Shown: positions 31,128 to 39,392, numbered from the stretch's first letter. The stretch is DNA of 41,005 bases from an uncultured Solirubrobacteraceae bacterium (GCA_902806205.1 CADCVR010000106.1:1-41005), one strand, 5' to 3'. Numbers and translations are program-made. Notes: generated from the letters alone by a model not told the origin.

Positions 31128-32053
31128 CGGCCGTGGGGTGCGTCGAGGTCGAGGAGCGGGCCGGCGGGCACGATGCCCGTGGGGTTGATCGAGCCGTGGG
31201 TCATGTAGTAGTGGCGCTTGATGTGGTCGAAGTCGACGGTCTGAGCGACGCCGGGATGCTGGTAGAGGTCGCGCAGGTAGCCGCTGAGGTGCTCGAAGTC
31301 GGCGATCCGCCTGAGGTTGCACTTGAAGTGGCCGACGTAGACGGCGTCGAAGCGCACCAGCGTGGTGAACAGGCGCCAGTCGGCGAGCGTGGGCGCGTCG
31401 CCGACGAGGTAGCGCCGGGTGGCGAGGCGCTCGTCGAGGCGGCCCAGCGCCGCGAACAGCGGATGAACCGCGGCCTCGTAGGCCTCCTGGGTGGCGGCGA
31501 AGCCGGACTTGTAGACGCCGTTGTTGATCTCGTCGTACACCCAGGCGTTCAGCTCGTCGATCTCGGGGCGCAGCGCGGCCGGGTAGAGATCGAGACGTGG
31601 GTGGTCGGCGAAGGCGTCCCACTCCTCGTTGAGCATGACGATGATCTCCGCGGACTCGTTGCTGACGACCCGGCCGGTCTTCGTGTCCCACAGCGTCGGC
31701 ACCGTCACGCGGCCCTCGAAGGAGGGATCCGTCGCGTGGTAGGCCTCCGACAGGTAGCTCCAGCCGTTGCTCAGCGGGTCGGGGAAGTCGGGGCCGAAGC
31801 GCCAGCCGCGCTCGTCGCGCAGCGGATCGACGACGCTCAGCGAGATGGCGTCCTCGAGGCCCTTGAGCTTGCGCACGATGACCGTGCGGTGCGCCCACGG
31901 GCAGGCCAGCGACACGTAGAGGTGGTAGCGGCCGGCCTCGGCGGGAAAGCCGCTCGCGCCGTCGGCGGTGACGCGGCCGCGGAACGCTGACTGCTGGCGG
32001 ACGAAGGCCCCCTTCGCGTCGGACTCCCTGGGAAACGGTGCGGCGATGCTCAT
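31124..32053 (-). CDS. Glutathionyl-hydroquinone reductase-like (Xi-class GST) protein
   Basis: The 309-residue protein has the Xi-class thioredoxin-fold core with the catalytic cysteine Cys51 in LACPWAHR, VPTLWDTKTG, VVSNESAEII, then the helical C-terminal domain (WVYDEINNGVYKSGFA, YLVGDAPTLADWRLFTTL, HIKRHYYMTHGSINPTGIVP). These enzymes reduce thiol-hydroquinone conjugates. In actinobacteria the thiol partner may be mycothiol rather than glutathione, which the sequence does not settle. A palindrome and a TATAGT box lie upstream of ATG 32053. Confidence 0.92.
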   Translation of the reverse strand: MSIAAPFPRESDAKGAFVRQQSAFRGRVTADGASGFPAEAGRYHLYVSLACPWAHRTVIVRKLKGLEDAISLSVVDPLRDERGWRFGPDFPDPLSNGWSYLSEAYHATDPSFEGRVTVPTLWDTKTGRVVSNESAEIIVMLNEEWDAFADHPRLDLYPAALRPEIDELNAWVYDEINNGVYKSGFAATQEAYEAAVHPLFAALGRLDERLATRRYLVGDAPTLADWRLFTTLVRFDAVYVGHFKCNLRRIADFEHLSGYLRDLYQHPGVAQTVDFDHIKRHYYMTHGSINPTGIVPAGPLLDLDAPHGR

Positions 32054-32083
32054 GGCGGGCCCTTGTCTGTCGCGGACAATGTC

Positions 32084-32102
32084 GTTGCGTAAGCAACTAT
32101 AC
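32084..32102 (-). promoter_or_regulatory. Palindromic operator candidate and TATAGT -10 of the reductase gene
   Basis: GTTGC-GTAA-GCAAC (32084-32097) is a 14-base inverted repeat immediately downstream of a TATAGT -10 box (32102-32097, minus strand) and 30 bases before the start codon. A repressor here would cover the transcription start. A MarR- or HxlR-type redox regulator is a guess. Confidence 0.5.
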
Positions 32103-32159
32103 CGCACAGCGCGGGCCACCGGCCGCCGTCGATGCCACCAGGGCTGACAGGGTGCAGGC

Positions 32160-33305
32160 ATGGCACTGACCCTCGGCGTCCTCGGTCGCTCGCGTAAGCC
32201 CCACGAGCACCGCCTCCCGCTCCACCCCCGCCAGCTCGACCGCATCGCGCCCGAGCTGCGCGGTGACATGACGTTCGAGGCCGGCTACGGCGAGCGGTTC
32301 GGCGTCGGCGACGGCGCGCTGGCCACCGCGGGGTTCGGCGTCGCCCGCCGGGAAGAGGTCATCGCGGGCGCCGACGTGGTCGTGCTTCCGAAGCCCTTGG
32401 AGGCCGACCTCGAGCAGCTACGCGCCCGTCAGGTTCTCTGGGGCTGGCCGCACTGCGTGCAGGACCCCGGGCTCACCCAGGTGGCGATCGACCGCCGCCT
32501 GACGCTCGTCGCCTGGGAGGCGATGAACCACTGGAGCGACGACGGGCACTTCGAGCTGCACGTCTTCCACCAGAACAACGAGCTGGCGGGCTTCTGCTCG
32601 GTCGGCCACGCGCTCCAGCTCGCCGGCCGCACGGGGCACTACGGGCGGGCGCTGCGGGCGGCGGTCATCTCGTTCGGCGCGACCGGGCGCGGGGCGGTGC
32701 GCGCGCTCGGCGCGGCCGGCGTCCAGGACGTCACCGTGCTCACCCAGCGCGACGTCGCCGCCGTCGCCGCACCGTTCACGTCGATGCGGCTCGTCAGCTT
32801 CGAGCGCGACGAGACCGATCCGGCCCAGGCGCGCACGGTCACCCGCGACGGCGCCAGCCGGCCGCTCATCGAGGAGCTCGCCGAGCACGACATCATCGTC
32901 AACTGCGTCCTGCAGGACCCGGAGGAGCCGCTCACGTTGGCCACCACCGACGACCTCGAGCGCCTCGCCCCCGGCACGATCGTGGTCGACGTCTCGATCG
33001 ATCCCGGCATGGGCTTCGGCTGGGCGCGCGCGACGAGCTTCGCCGTGCCGATGATCACCGTCGGCGACCGCGTGCACTACTACGCCGTCGACCACAGTCC
33101 GTCGCTGCTGTGGGACTCGGCCTCGTGGGTGATCGGCGAGGCGCTGCTCGGACACCTCGAGACCGTTGCGGGCGGCCCGGAAAGCTGGGAGGCCGACCCC
33201 ACGATCCACCGCGCGATCGAGATCGAGGACGGGGTGGTGCGCAACCCGCGCATCCTCTCCTTCCAGAACCGCGAAGCGGCGTTTCCGCACGCCCGGCGGG
33301 GGTAG
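32160..33305 (+). CDS. Alanine dehydrogenase/PNT-family protein, N5-(carboxyethyl)ornithine synthase-like
   Basis: The 381-residue protein has the AlaDH/PNT N-terminal domain (EHRLPLHPRQLDRI, FEAGYGERFGVGD, ADVVVLPKPLEAD, LWGWPHCVQD), then an NAD(P)-binding core (RAAVISFGATGRGAVRALGA) and the closing DVSIDPGMGFGWA and HYYAVDHSPSLLWDSAS segments. The WPHCVQ and HYYAVDH motifs resemble N5-(carboxyethyl)ornithine synthase-like members rather than true alanine dehydrogenase. The reaction is probably a reductive condensation or its reverse on an amino acid. It diverges from the reductase gene and converges on bioA, with ten bases between the stops. Confidence 0.82.
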   Translation: MALTLGVLGRSRKPHEHRLPLHPRQLDRIAPELRGDMTFEAGYGERFGVGDGALATAGFGVARREEVIAGADVVVLPKPLEADLEQLRARQVLWGWPHCVQDPGLTQVAIDRRLTLVAWEAMNHWSDDGHFELHVFHQNNELAGFCSVGHALQLAGRTGHYGRALRAAVISFGATGRGAVRALGAAGVQDVTVLTQRDVAAVAAPFTSMRLVSFERDETDPAQARTVTRDGASRPLIEELAEHDIIVNCVLQDPEEPLTLATTDDLERLAPGTIVVDVSIDPGMGFGWARATSFAVPMITVGDRVHYYAVDHSPSLLWDSASWVIGEALLGHLETVAGGPESWEADPTIHRAIEIEDGVVRNPRILSFQNREAAFPHARRG

Positions 33306-33315
33306 GAGCACCGAG

Positions 33316-34638
33316 CTACGCAGCTGCCGACGCGCGCGCCGCCGCCACGACCGCCCGAGCGATCGCGGCGACCTCCCCCGGAGCGGAGACGAACGGCGGC
33401 ATGGTGTAGACGAGGTCGCGGAAGGGGCGCAGCCACACGCCCTCGGCGAGAGCCGCCGCAGTCGCCGCGGGCACGTCGACGGGGCCGTCGAGCTGCACGA
33501 CGCCGATCGCGCCGAGCACCCGGACGTCGGCCACGCCGTCGACCGCCCGCGCCGGCTCGAGCCCCTCGCGCAGGCCGCGCTCCACCTGCGCGACCCGCCC
33601 CTCCCAGCTCCCGTCGAGCAGCAGGTCGGTGCTCGCGAGCGCGGCGGCGCAGGCCAGCGGGTTGGCCATGAACGTCGGCCCGTGCATCAGCGCGCCGCCC
33701 TCGCCGGCCGTGATCGCCTGCGCGACCGCCGGGGTGCAGAGGGCGGCGGCGAGCGTCATGGTGCCGCCCGTCAGCGCCTTGCCGACGCACATGATGTCCG
33801 GGGTCACCCCGGCGTGGTCGGCGGCGAAGAGCGCTCCGGTGCGCCCGAAGCCCGTCGCGATCTCGTCGAGCACGAGCAGCACCCCGTGGCGGTCGCAGAG
33901 CTCGCGCAGCACGGGCAGATAGGCCGGCGACCAGAACCACATCCCGCCCGCGCCCTGGACGACCGGCTCGACGACGACCGCGGCGAGCTCCGTCGCATGG
34001 CGCTCGAGCAGCCGCTCGAGCTCCGCGACCCAGGCGGGATCGACCGCGGCGGCGAAGCCGGGCGGCGGGCGCGTGGCGAACAGGTGCCGGGGAAGAACGT
34101 CGGCGTAGAGGTGGTGCATGCCGCCGACGGGGTCGCACAGGGCCATCGCCCCGAACGTGTCGCCGTGGTAGCCACCGCGGAGCGCGAGCAGGCGGGTCGG
34201 CGGGGACGATGTTCCCGTCCGCCCGGCCTGCAGCGCCATCTTGATCGCGACCTCCACGCTCACCGAGCCCGAATCCGCGAAGAACACGTGCTCGAGCCCG
34301 TCGGGCGCCAGCGCCACGAGCCGCTCGGCCAGCCGCACCGCGGGCTCGTGGGTCAGCCCGCCGAACATCACGTGCGGCATGCGCTCGAGCTGCGCGGCGA
34401 CCGCCGCCTGGATGTGCGGGTGCCGGTGCCCGTGGCAGGCGCACCACCACGAGCTCATCGCGTCGATGACCCGGCGGCCGTCGGCAAGCGTCAGGTGGAC
34501 ACCCTCGGCGCGCTCGACCGCGAGGGCCGGCGTCGCGGCGGGCATCGCGCCGTAGGGGTGCCAGACGTGGCGCCGGTCGAGCGCCTGCAGCTCCGCCGAA
34601 CCCGTGACCGGCCTAGGAGCCTGTCGATGAATCGCCAC
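33316..34638 (-). CDS. bioA: Adenosylmethionine-8-amino-7-oxononanoate aminotransferase
   Basis: A class III PLP aminotransferase: [25 protein letters not shown] (the WWC/xGH motif specific to BioA), [64 protein letters not shown] and CVGKALTGG with the PLP lysine. It makes 7,8-diaminopelargonate. The start is uncertain because a palindromic element ends three codons before the conserved region; GTG 34638 and ATG 34716 both lie inside that element. The native start and ribosome-binding site appear to have been displaced. Alternative: initiation at a non-standard codon near 34605. Confidence 0.92.
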   Translation of the reverse strand: MAIHRQAPRPVTGSAELQALDRRHVWHPYGAMPAATPALAVERAEGVHLTLADGRRVIDAMSSWWCACHGHRHPHIQAAVAAQLERMPHVMFGGLTHEPAVRLAERLVALAPDGLEHVFFADSGSVSVEVAIKMALQAGRTGTSSPPTRLLALRGGYHGDTFGAMALCDPVGGMHHLYADVLPRHLFATRPPPGFAAAVDPAWVAELERLLERHATELAAVVVEPVVQGAGGMWFWSPAYLPVLRELCDRHGVLLVLDEIATGFGRTGALFAADHAGVTPDIMCVGKALTGGTMTLAAALCTPAVAQAITAGEGGALMHGPTFMANPLACAAALASTDLLLDGSWEGRVAQVERGLREGLEPARAVDGVADVRVLGAIGVVQLDGPVDVPAATAAALAEGVWLRPFRDLVYTMPPFVSAPGEVAAIARAVVAAARASAAA

Positions 34639-34781
34639 GTGGGCGCAGCGGGCCGCATCGCCCGTGCCAGGCGACGACCGATGACGTGATCGATCCTGGT
34701 TGGATCGATGAGTCATCCGGTGGCGGCTGGTGCGCGCGAGGTGGTTCGGTGCGGATGCGTGGATTCTTCAACAGGCTCCTA
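34614..34781. mobile_element. Palindromic MITE-like element (164 bp) flanked by TA
   Basis: Terminal inverted repeats GGAGCCTGTCGATGAATC (left, from 34616) and GGAGCCTGTTGAAGAATC (right, read inward from 34779) differ at two of 18 positions. Both are flanked by TA (34614-34615, 34780-34781), consistent with a TA target duplication. The whole element folds on itself: inner arms ATCGATCC (34689-34696) and GGATCGAT (34702-34709) surround a TGGTT loop, and the region between shows imperfect pairing with many transitions. It encodes no transposase, so it would need one in trans. It sits between bioA and the rubredoxin gene. Confidence 0.75.
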
Positions 34782-34961
34782 CTCCTCGTAGGCGACGAAG
34801 TCCTTCTTGCGCGCGCCGCACACGGGGCAGAACCACCCGTCCGGGATGTCCTCCCACGCCGTTCCGGGCGGGATGCCGCCGTCGGGATCGCCGTCCGCCG
34901 GGTCGTAGATGAAGCCGCACGCCTCGCAGATCCACCGCTGCACTGTCGCCTGATCGCTCAC
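34779..34961 (-). CDS. Rubredoxin
   Basis: The 60-residue protein has both rubredoxin knuckles: CEACG (Cys12, Cys15) and CPVCG (Cys45, Cys48), with [18 protein letters not shown] and FEDIPDGW-type residues between. It is a one-electron iron carrier, often partnering alkane or other non-haem monooxygenases; no partner is encoded nearby. GTG 34961 has a TACGCT box seven bases upstream. The stop codon TAG (34781-34779) is made of the TA target dinucleotide and the first G of the palindromic element, so the insertion ended this reading frame at or near its natural length. Confidence 0.95.
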   Translation of the reverse strand: MSDQATVQRWICEACGFIYDPADGDPDGGIPPGTAWEDIPDGWFCPVCGARKKDFVAYEE

Positions 34962-34968
34962 CCGGTGC

Positions 34969-34989
34969 AGCGTACCCGCCGGATAGGGT
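34969..34989. promoter_or_regulatory. Back-to-back -10 boxes of the rubredoxin and Nudix genes
   Basis: Minus-strand TACGCT (34974-34969) lies seven bases before rubredoxin GTG 34961. Plus-strand TAGGGT (34984-34989) lies six bases before Nudix ATG 34996. The boxes are nine bases apart, so each -35 region falls in or near the other gene. Confidence 0.5.
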
Positions 34990-34995
34990 TTCGTG

Positions 34996-35664
34996 ATGGC
35001 CGACGAGCGAGCCGCACGCCGTGCGATGCCCGGTGAGCTGCGCCGGCGCGGCGGAACGAGCGCGGAGAACGGCAAGGACGTCGTCCCCCGCCAGGCGGCC
35101 AGCGTCATCCTGGTGCGCGGCGGGTCTGAAGCGCTCGAGGTGCTGCTGGTCCAGCGCACGCACGCCGCGCGCTTCATGGCCGGCGTGTGGGTGTTCCCGG
35201 GCGGTGCGGTCGACGCGCACGAGGGTGAGGGCGACGAGGCGCACCGGCGCGCGGCCGTGCGCGAGCTCGAGGAGGAGGCGGCTGTCGGCGGCGTCCGGCC
35301 GGGCGAGCTCGTGAAGTTCTCGCGCTGGATCACCCCGCGGGAAGTGAGCGTCCGCTTCGACACCCACTTCTTCCTGGCCCCCGCTCCCGACGGGATCGAG
35401 CCTGCCGTCGACGGTGACGAGTGCATCGACCTCGGGTGGTTCGGCCCGGCGGACGCGCTGGCGGCCTGCGAGCGCGGCGAGCTGGCGCTCGTCTTCCCGA
35501 CGATCAAGCACCTGCAGCAGTTCGGCGCCTTCTCCTCCGCGGACGCGTTGCTGGAACACGCGCGGGGACGGAAGGTCCTCCCCGTGCTGCCGCAGGTAGT
35601 GGTCGAGGGGGAAGTCGCCCGCATCGTGCTGCCGGGCGAGCCGGGCTATCGGGAAGCGGTGTGA
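34996..35664 (+). CDS. Nudix hydrolase, NUDT19/NUDT8-like
   Basis: The 222-residue protein begins its fold at [12 protein letters not shown]. The Nudix region reads [17 protein letters not shown], with an acidic insertion, then [14 protein letters not shown]. That keeps the REUxEE core but spreads the box, as in NUDT19/NUDT8-like (often CoA-diphosphatase-related) members. [18 protein letters not shown] and [13 protein letters not shown] follow in the family order. ATG 34996 is preferred over the adjacent GTG 34993 because a TAGGGT box lies six bases upstream. The substrate is probably a CoA or nucleotide diphosphate; uncertain. Confidence 0.85.
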   Translation: MADERAARRAMPGELRRRGGTSAENGKDVVPRQAASVILVRGGSEALEVLLVQRTHAARFMAGVWVFPGGAVDAHEGEGDEAHRRAAVRELEEEAAVGGVRPGELVKFSRWITPREVSVRFDTHFFLAPAPDGIEPAVDGDECIDLGWFGPADALAACERGELALVFPTIKHLQQFGAFSSADALLEHARGRKVLPVLPQVVVEGEVARIVLPGEPGYREAV

Positions 35665-35697
35665 CGGTGTCGAGGGTGAAAGTCGCGGTGACCGGGT

Positions 35698-35711
35698 CGG
35701 GGATGACCCCG
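35698..35711. terminator. Short hairpin between convergent genes
   Basis: CGGGG-ATGA-CCCCG forms a five-pair hairpin in the 80-base gap between two convergent stops, a possible two-way terminator. There is no T-run. Confidence 0.35.
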
Positions 35712-35745
35712 TCGACCGATCACCTCTCCTCGTGCCCGCCGTCGT

Positions 35746-36432
35746 TCAGGCGGGCGCGGGCGCGGGCGTGCGGAACGCGTCCATCTCCGGCGCACCGAGG
35801 CGCTTGAGGCGCGCGCGGATGTAGACGTAGCCGCCGAGGGCGAGGAAGGCGGTCAGCGGGTAGCCGAAGGCGACGCTCACCCCGAGCAGCGCGCCCTCGC
35901 GTCCCGCGAGGATCAATAACAGGTACACCACCGCCTTGATCGCGGCGCTCAGCGCCCAGACCATAGTCCACTCGGAGAGTGCGGGGCGCACGCGGGGGTG
36001 CTGCCACCACTTCTTGGGCGTCTGCATCACGGTCTCCATCAGGAACCCGATCGCCGGCTTCTTGAACGCCACGGAGACCGCCAGGCCGAGGAAGATCAGC
36101 GTGTTGGTCAGGACCTTCGGCCAGAAGAACCCCTCGGTGTCGCCCGTCTTGAGCGCGATCGCCACCGCGATGCCCGTGCCGAACACGCCGCCGAACGCGT
36201 AGGTGACGTCCTGCTTCTTGGCCAGACGGTAGGCCATGATGAGCACCGCCAGGGCCAGCGCGGCGATCGCGGCCGGCTTCAGCCCGGCGGCGAGGTTGAC
36301 GCCCACGAAGACGGCCGGGGAGAGCGCCGAGTCGACCAGCAGGTCGGTGCGCTTCAAGAACGCGCGCGGATCGACCTGGGGCGGCGGGGCGTCCGGCGCG
36401 GGCGGCGTGACTTCCTCGACGGGCGCGCTCAC
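35746..36432 (-). CDS. DUF3159-like six-helix membrane protein
   Basis: A 228-residue protein with a Pro/Glu-rich cytoplasmic N-terminus and about six hydrophobic helices, including VFVGVNLAAGLKPAAIAALALAV and GVFGTGIAVAIAL, with TPKKWWQHPRVRPALSEWT between helices 4 and 5. The pattern matches the actinobacterial DUF3159 family of unknown function. GTG 36432 has TAGCCT seven bases upstream, better supported than the in-frame ATG at 36462. Genes around it are unrelated. Confidence 0.78.
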   Translation of the reverse strand: MSAPVEEVTPPAPDAPPPQVDPRAFLKRTDLLVDSALSPAVFVGVNLAAGLKPAAIAALALAVLIMAYRLAKKQDVTYAFGGVFGTGIAVAIALKTGDTEGFFWPKVLTNTLIFLGLAVSVAFKKPAIGFLMETVMQTPKKWWQHPRVRPALSEWTMVWALSAAIKAVVYLLLILAGREGALLGVSVAFGYPLTAFLALGGYVYIRARLKRLGAPEMDAFRTPAPAPA

Positions 36433-36439
36433 CCCATCG

Positions 36440-36445
36440 AGGCTA
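36440..36445 (-). promoter_or_regulatory. -10-like box TAGCCT for the DUF3159-like gene
   Basis: TAGCCT ends seven bases before GTG 36432; leaderless spacing without a Shine-Dalgarno sequence. Confidence 0.45.
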
Positions 36446-36504
36446 GCGAGCGCCGGGCGCACCCGTGCCGGGCGACGGCCGAAGCGCCGCGGCCGATCCT
36501 GACG

Positions 36505-37680
36505 TCAGGGTCGCAGCACGACCTTGGTGCAGTTGTCCTGCTTGTGCTTGAACAGCTCATAGCCCTCGGGCGCGTCCTCGAGCGGCAGGTGGTGGGAGAC
36601 GACGAAGCTCGGGTCGATCTCGCCGCTCTCGATCCGTGCGAGCAGCGGCCGCAGGTAGCGGTGGACGTGGCACTGCCCGGTCTTGATGGTGATGCCCCTG
36701 TTCATCAGCGAGCCGATCGGGAACTTGTCCATGAACCCGCCGTAGACGCCCATGATCGAGACCGTCCCGCCGTTGCGGCAGCTCAGGATCGCCTCGCGGA
36801 CCGCGTGGGGGCGCTCGGTCTCGAGCCGTGTGGCCTGCTTGACCCGGTCGTACCCGTGCACGATCGGGTGCGCGTGGTGACCCTCCATGCCCACGCACTC
36901 GATGCACGCGTCCGGGCCCCGGCCGCCCGTCAGCTCCTTGAGCACGACGGGAACCTCGACCTGCGTGTAATCGATGACATCGGTGGCCCCCGCCTCCCGC
37001 GCCTTGTCCAGGCGGTAGTCGAAGCGGTCGATCGCGATGACGCGCTCGGCCCCCAGCATGATCGCGCTGGCGATCGCGAAGAGCCCGACGGGGCCCGCAC
37101 CCCAGACGGCCACGACGTCGCCGGGCTGGATGTCGCACAGCTCGGCGCCCATGTACCCCGTGGGAAAGATGTCCGACAGGAAGAGGACCTGGTCGTCGGT
37201 GAGGTCCTCGTTCTCGATCTTGATCGGACCGACGTCGGCGAACGGCACCCGGGCGAACTCGGCCTGACCGCCCGCGTAGCCGCCGGTCATCGACGAGTAG
37301 CCGAAGATCCCCGCGGGCGCATGGCCCCACATCTTCTCGGCCATCCCGGCGTGCGGGTTGGAGTTCTCGCAGCCCGCGAAGAGCCCTCGGGCGCACATGC
37401 CGCAGCTGCCGCACGCGATCGGGAACGGCACGACGACGCGATCGCCCACCCCGAGGCCGCCCACGCTCTTGCCGACTTCCACGACCTCGCCCATGAACTC
37501 GTGCCCCAGGATGTCGCCCTTGGTCATCGAGGGGACGTAGCCGTCGTAGAGGTGCAGGTCCGATCCGCAGATCGCCGTCGAGGTGATCCGCACGATGGCG
37601 TCACGGTCCGTGAGGAGCCTGGGGTCGGGAACCTCCTCGACTTGGACGGTGTTGCGTCCGCTCCAACAGGTGGCACGCAT
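36505..37680 (-). CDS. Zinc-dependent alcohol dehydrogenase (formaldehyde dehydrogenase-like MDR)
   Basis: A 391-residue medium-chain dehydrogenase. The catalytic zinc site is TAICGSDLH with GHEFMGEVVEVG. The structural zinc lobe has four cysteines (CGSCGMCARGLFAGC), and the NAD-binding turn is VWGAGPVGLFA. The segment DIFPTGYMGAELC and the long insertion HHAHPIVHGYDRVKQ resemble glutathione-independent formaldehyde dehydrogenases and related enzymes. It oxidises an alcohol or aldehyde hydrate with NAD. Its ATG (37680) shares one base with the stop of the SRPBCC-like gene (TGATG), so the two are coupled. Confidence 0.92.
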   Translation of the reverse strand: MRATCWSGRNTVQVEEVPDPRLLTDRDAIVRITSTAICGSDLHLYDGYVPSMTKGDILGHEFMGEVVEVGKSVGGLGVGDRVVVPFPIACGSCGMCARGLFAGCENSNPHAGMAEKMWGHAPAGIFGYSSMTGGYAGGQAEFARVPFADVGPIKIENEDLTDDQVLFLSDIFPTGYMGAELCDIQPGDVVAVWGAGPVGLFAIASAIMLGAERVIAIDRFDYRLDKAREAGATDVIDYTQVEVPVVLKELTGGRGPDACIECVGMEGHHAHPIVHGYDRVKQATRLETERPHAVREAILSCRNGGTVSIMGVYGGFMDKFPIGSLMNRGITIKTGQCHVHRYLRPLLARIESGEIDPSFVVSHHLPLEDAPEGYELFKHKQDNCTKVVLRP

Positions 37681-38540
37681 CAGGATTCCTCGGTCACCGG
37701 CTGGGCCGGCTGTCGCTTGTGCATGATCTGACGGGTGGAGGACGGCCCCTCCGGGCTCGTGTCGGACCGCGCGATGACGCCCGTCTCCACGAGCGACTTG
37801 AAGCGCCGCAGCTCGTCGTGGATGACCTGATCGGGCGCCTTGCCGACGAGCTTGGCCGCCGCGGCGCCGACGACCCCACCGCGCGGCGCGGGCTCGTGGT
37901 CGAGGTGCACCTCGGTCCCGCGGTCGCCCGGCGCCCGCAGGATCCGCAGCTCGCCGGAGGCCTCGAGCGCCGCCGGGTCGAAGGCGCTCCAGGCGAAATC
38001 CCGAAGCGCGTCGCGCACCTCCTGCTCGGGCCGGCGGATCGTCACGGCCGTCCGGACCCGCAACGGCCCGCCGCCCGCGTCGTGATCGGCGCCGACGCCC
38101 TGGCTGCCGCTGCCGTCCTCGACGGTCGCGCCGTCGGCGCGCGTGAGTTGGACGGCGGTCAAGGTGTCGAGGACCAGGAGGCCGCCGACGACGCCCATGG
38201 CTCCGAGCAGCCGCGTGCGGTCCTCGCGCTTGTGCCGGTAGGCGGCCGCCAGCAGCGTCATGTCCATCGTGTCGCCCGCAACCCGCGACCAGATGCCGAT
38301 CCGGCGCTGGCGCATCGCGATGACGTTGAGGGTGGCCAGATGCTCGCGAAGGCCGACACCGAGCGTCCAGGCGACGGCCTTCGAATCGTCGGCCACCCCG
38401 ATCGCGCGCAGGAAGCGCCGGGGCGCCAGGGTCATCGGAGCGCCGAGCGCCGAGCTGCCCCAGCCCAGGGCGTCCGCGAGGCGGACCGGGCCGACGGCGG
38501 GGGCGGCCTGCTCGGCGCCCGCTTGCTCAGAGCTCGTCAT
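37680..38540 (-). CDS. SRPBCC (START-like) domain protein with membrane-linked N-terminus
   Basis: The 286-residue protein has an N-terminal half found in actinobacterial cyclase/dehydrase-like proteins (LGWGSSALGAPMTLAPRRFLRAIGV, then GIWSRVAGDTMDMTLLAAAY and helix AMGVVGGLLVLDTLTAVQL). Its C-terminal half is SRPBCC-like (RTAVTIRRPEQEVRDALRDF, GTEVHLDHEPAP, LRRFKSLVETGVI). It likely binds a hydrophobic ligand; no enzyme activity can be read. ATG 38540 (MTSSEQAG) is chosen over 38594. It is co-translated with the alcohol dehydrogenase. In related genomes such pairs are, as I recall, common, but the job is unknown. Confidence 0.75.
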   Translation of the reverse strand: MTSSEQAGAEQAAPAVGPVRLADALGWGSSALGAPMTLAPRRFLRAIGVADDSKAVAWTLGVGLREHLATLNVIAMRQRRIGIWSRVAGDTMDMTLLAAAYRHKREDRTRLLGAMGVVGGLLVLDTLTAVQLTRADGATVEDGSGSQGVGADHDAGGGPLRVRTAVTIRRPEQEVRDALRDFAWSAFDPAALEASGELRILRAPGDRGTEVHLDHEPAPRGGVVGAAAAKLVGKAPDQVIHDELRRFKSLVETGVIARSDTSPEGPSSTRQIMHKRQPAQPVTEES

Positions 38541-38597
38541 GACTTTGGGCTGCCCGGAGACCCGGCGGCAAAACCCGCCAGTCGGCGCACCCACCGG

Positions 38598-39392
38598 TCA
38601 GCGGGTCTGCTCCCCGGTGGGCTCGCCGCGGACCTGCAGCGCGCGGGAGAGCGTCACGAACCCCAGCCCCCCGACGAGGTTGCCCACCACGGCGACCGGG
38701 AAGTTCTGGGCCAGATCGGTCCACGTGGCCTTCTGCGGCGTGCCCGCGAAGATCCCGAACGCCATCTCGCCCACGGAGACGACCGCGTGGTTGAGGCTCG
38801 GGGCCGCCAGCAGGAACCCGATGAGCATCGCGATGAGCACGCGCGCGGAATCGCGTTCGGCGGCGTGGGTCAGCCACGTGAACAGCGTCATCGTCGTTCC
38901 GGCGAGCACGGCGCTGATGAAGGCGCTGACGAGGTCGCGCTCGGCGAACGTGTCCGCCATCGAGCCCGCCGCGTCGAGTGTGTCGGGAGGAACGAGCCCC
39001 GCACGGGTGAGCATCGCCGCGACCGCGAGCAGGCCGACGAGGTTCGCGGCCATCGTGATGCCCCACAGCCGCAGCAGATCGGGAATGCCCGAGCGGCCGC
39101 GCAGGACGCCGGCCACCGGGACGAGGAAGTTCTCCGTGAAGAGCTCGGACCGGCCGACGACGAGCAGCACCAACCCGATACCGAAGAAGAGCGACCCGCC
39201 GACGTGGGCGATCTGCTCAGGGAGGGACACCGCCAGCGCGCCGGAGACGACGCTCAGCGCCATGACGCCGAGCATCACGTCGACGCCACCCACCAGCCCC
39301 GTCGCCGCCATGCCGGTCGCCCCGCGGCTCAGGCGCCTGCGGCCCTCCTCTGCGCTCTGGTCCCAGATCTCGTCGGGATCGCGTCCGCTCAT
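38598..39392 (-). CDS. Formate/nitrite transporter (FNT) family channel
   Basis: The 264-residue membrane protein has six helices with FNT marks: GVDVMLGVMALSVVSG, GRSELFTENFLVPV (the conserved ELFTEN turn), RLWGITMAANLVG, and SLNHAVVSVGEMAFGIF, which contains the central-pore His found in FocA/NirC. It moves small monovalent anions such as formate, nitrite or hydrosulfide. The N-terminus (DPDEIWDQSAEEGRRRL) is hydrophilic. TGGAG lies seven bases before ATG 39392. It is 57 bases upstream of the SRPBCC-like gene on the same strand. Confidence 0.92.
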   Translation of the reverse strand: MSGRDPDEIWDQSAEEGRRRLSRGATGMAATGLVGGVDVMLGVMALSVVSGALAVSLPEQIAHVGGSLFFGIGLVLLVVGRSELFTENFLVPVAGVLRGRSGIPDLLRLWGITMAANLVGLLAVAAMLTRAGLVPPDTLDAAGSMADTFAERDLVSAFISAVLAGTTMTLFTWLTHAAERDSARVLIAMLIGFLLAAPSLNHAVVSVGEMAFGIFAGTPQKATWTDLAQNFPVAVVGNLVGGLGFVTLSRALQVRGEPTGEQTR

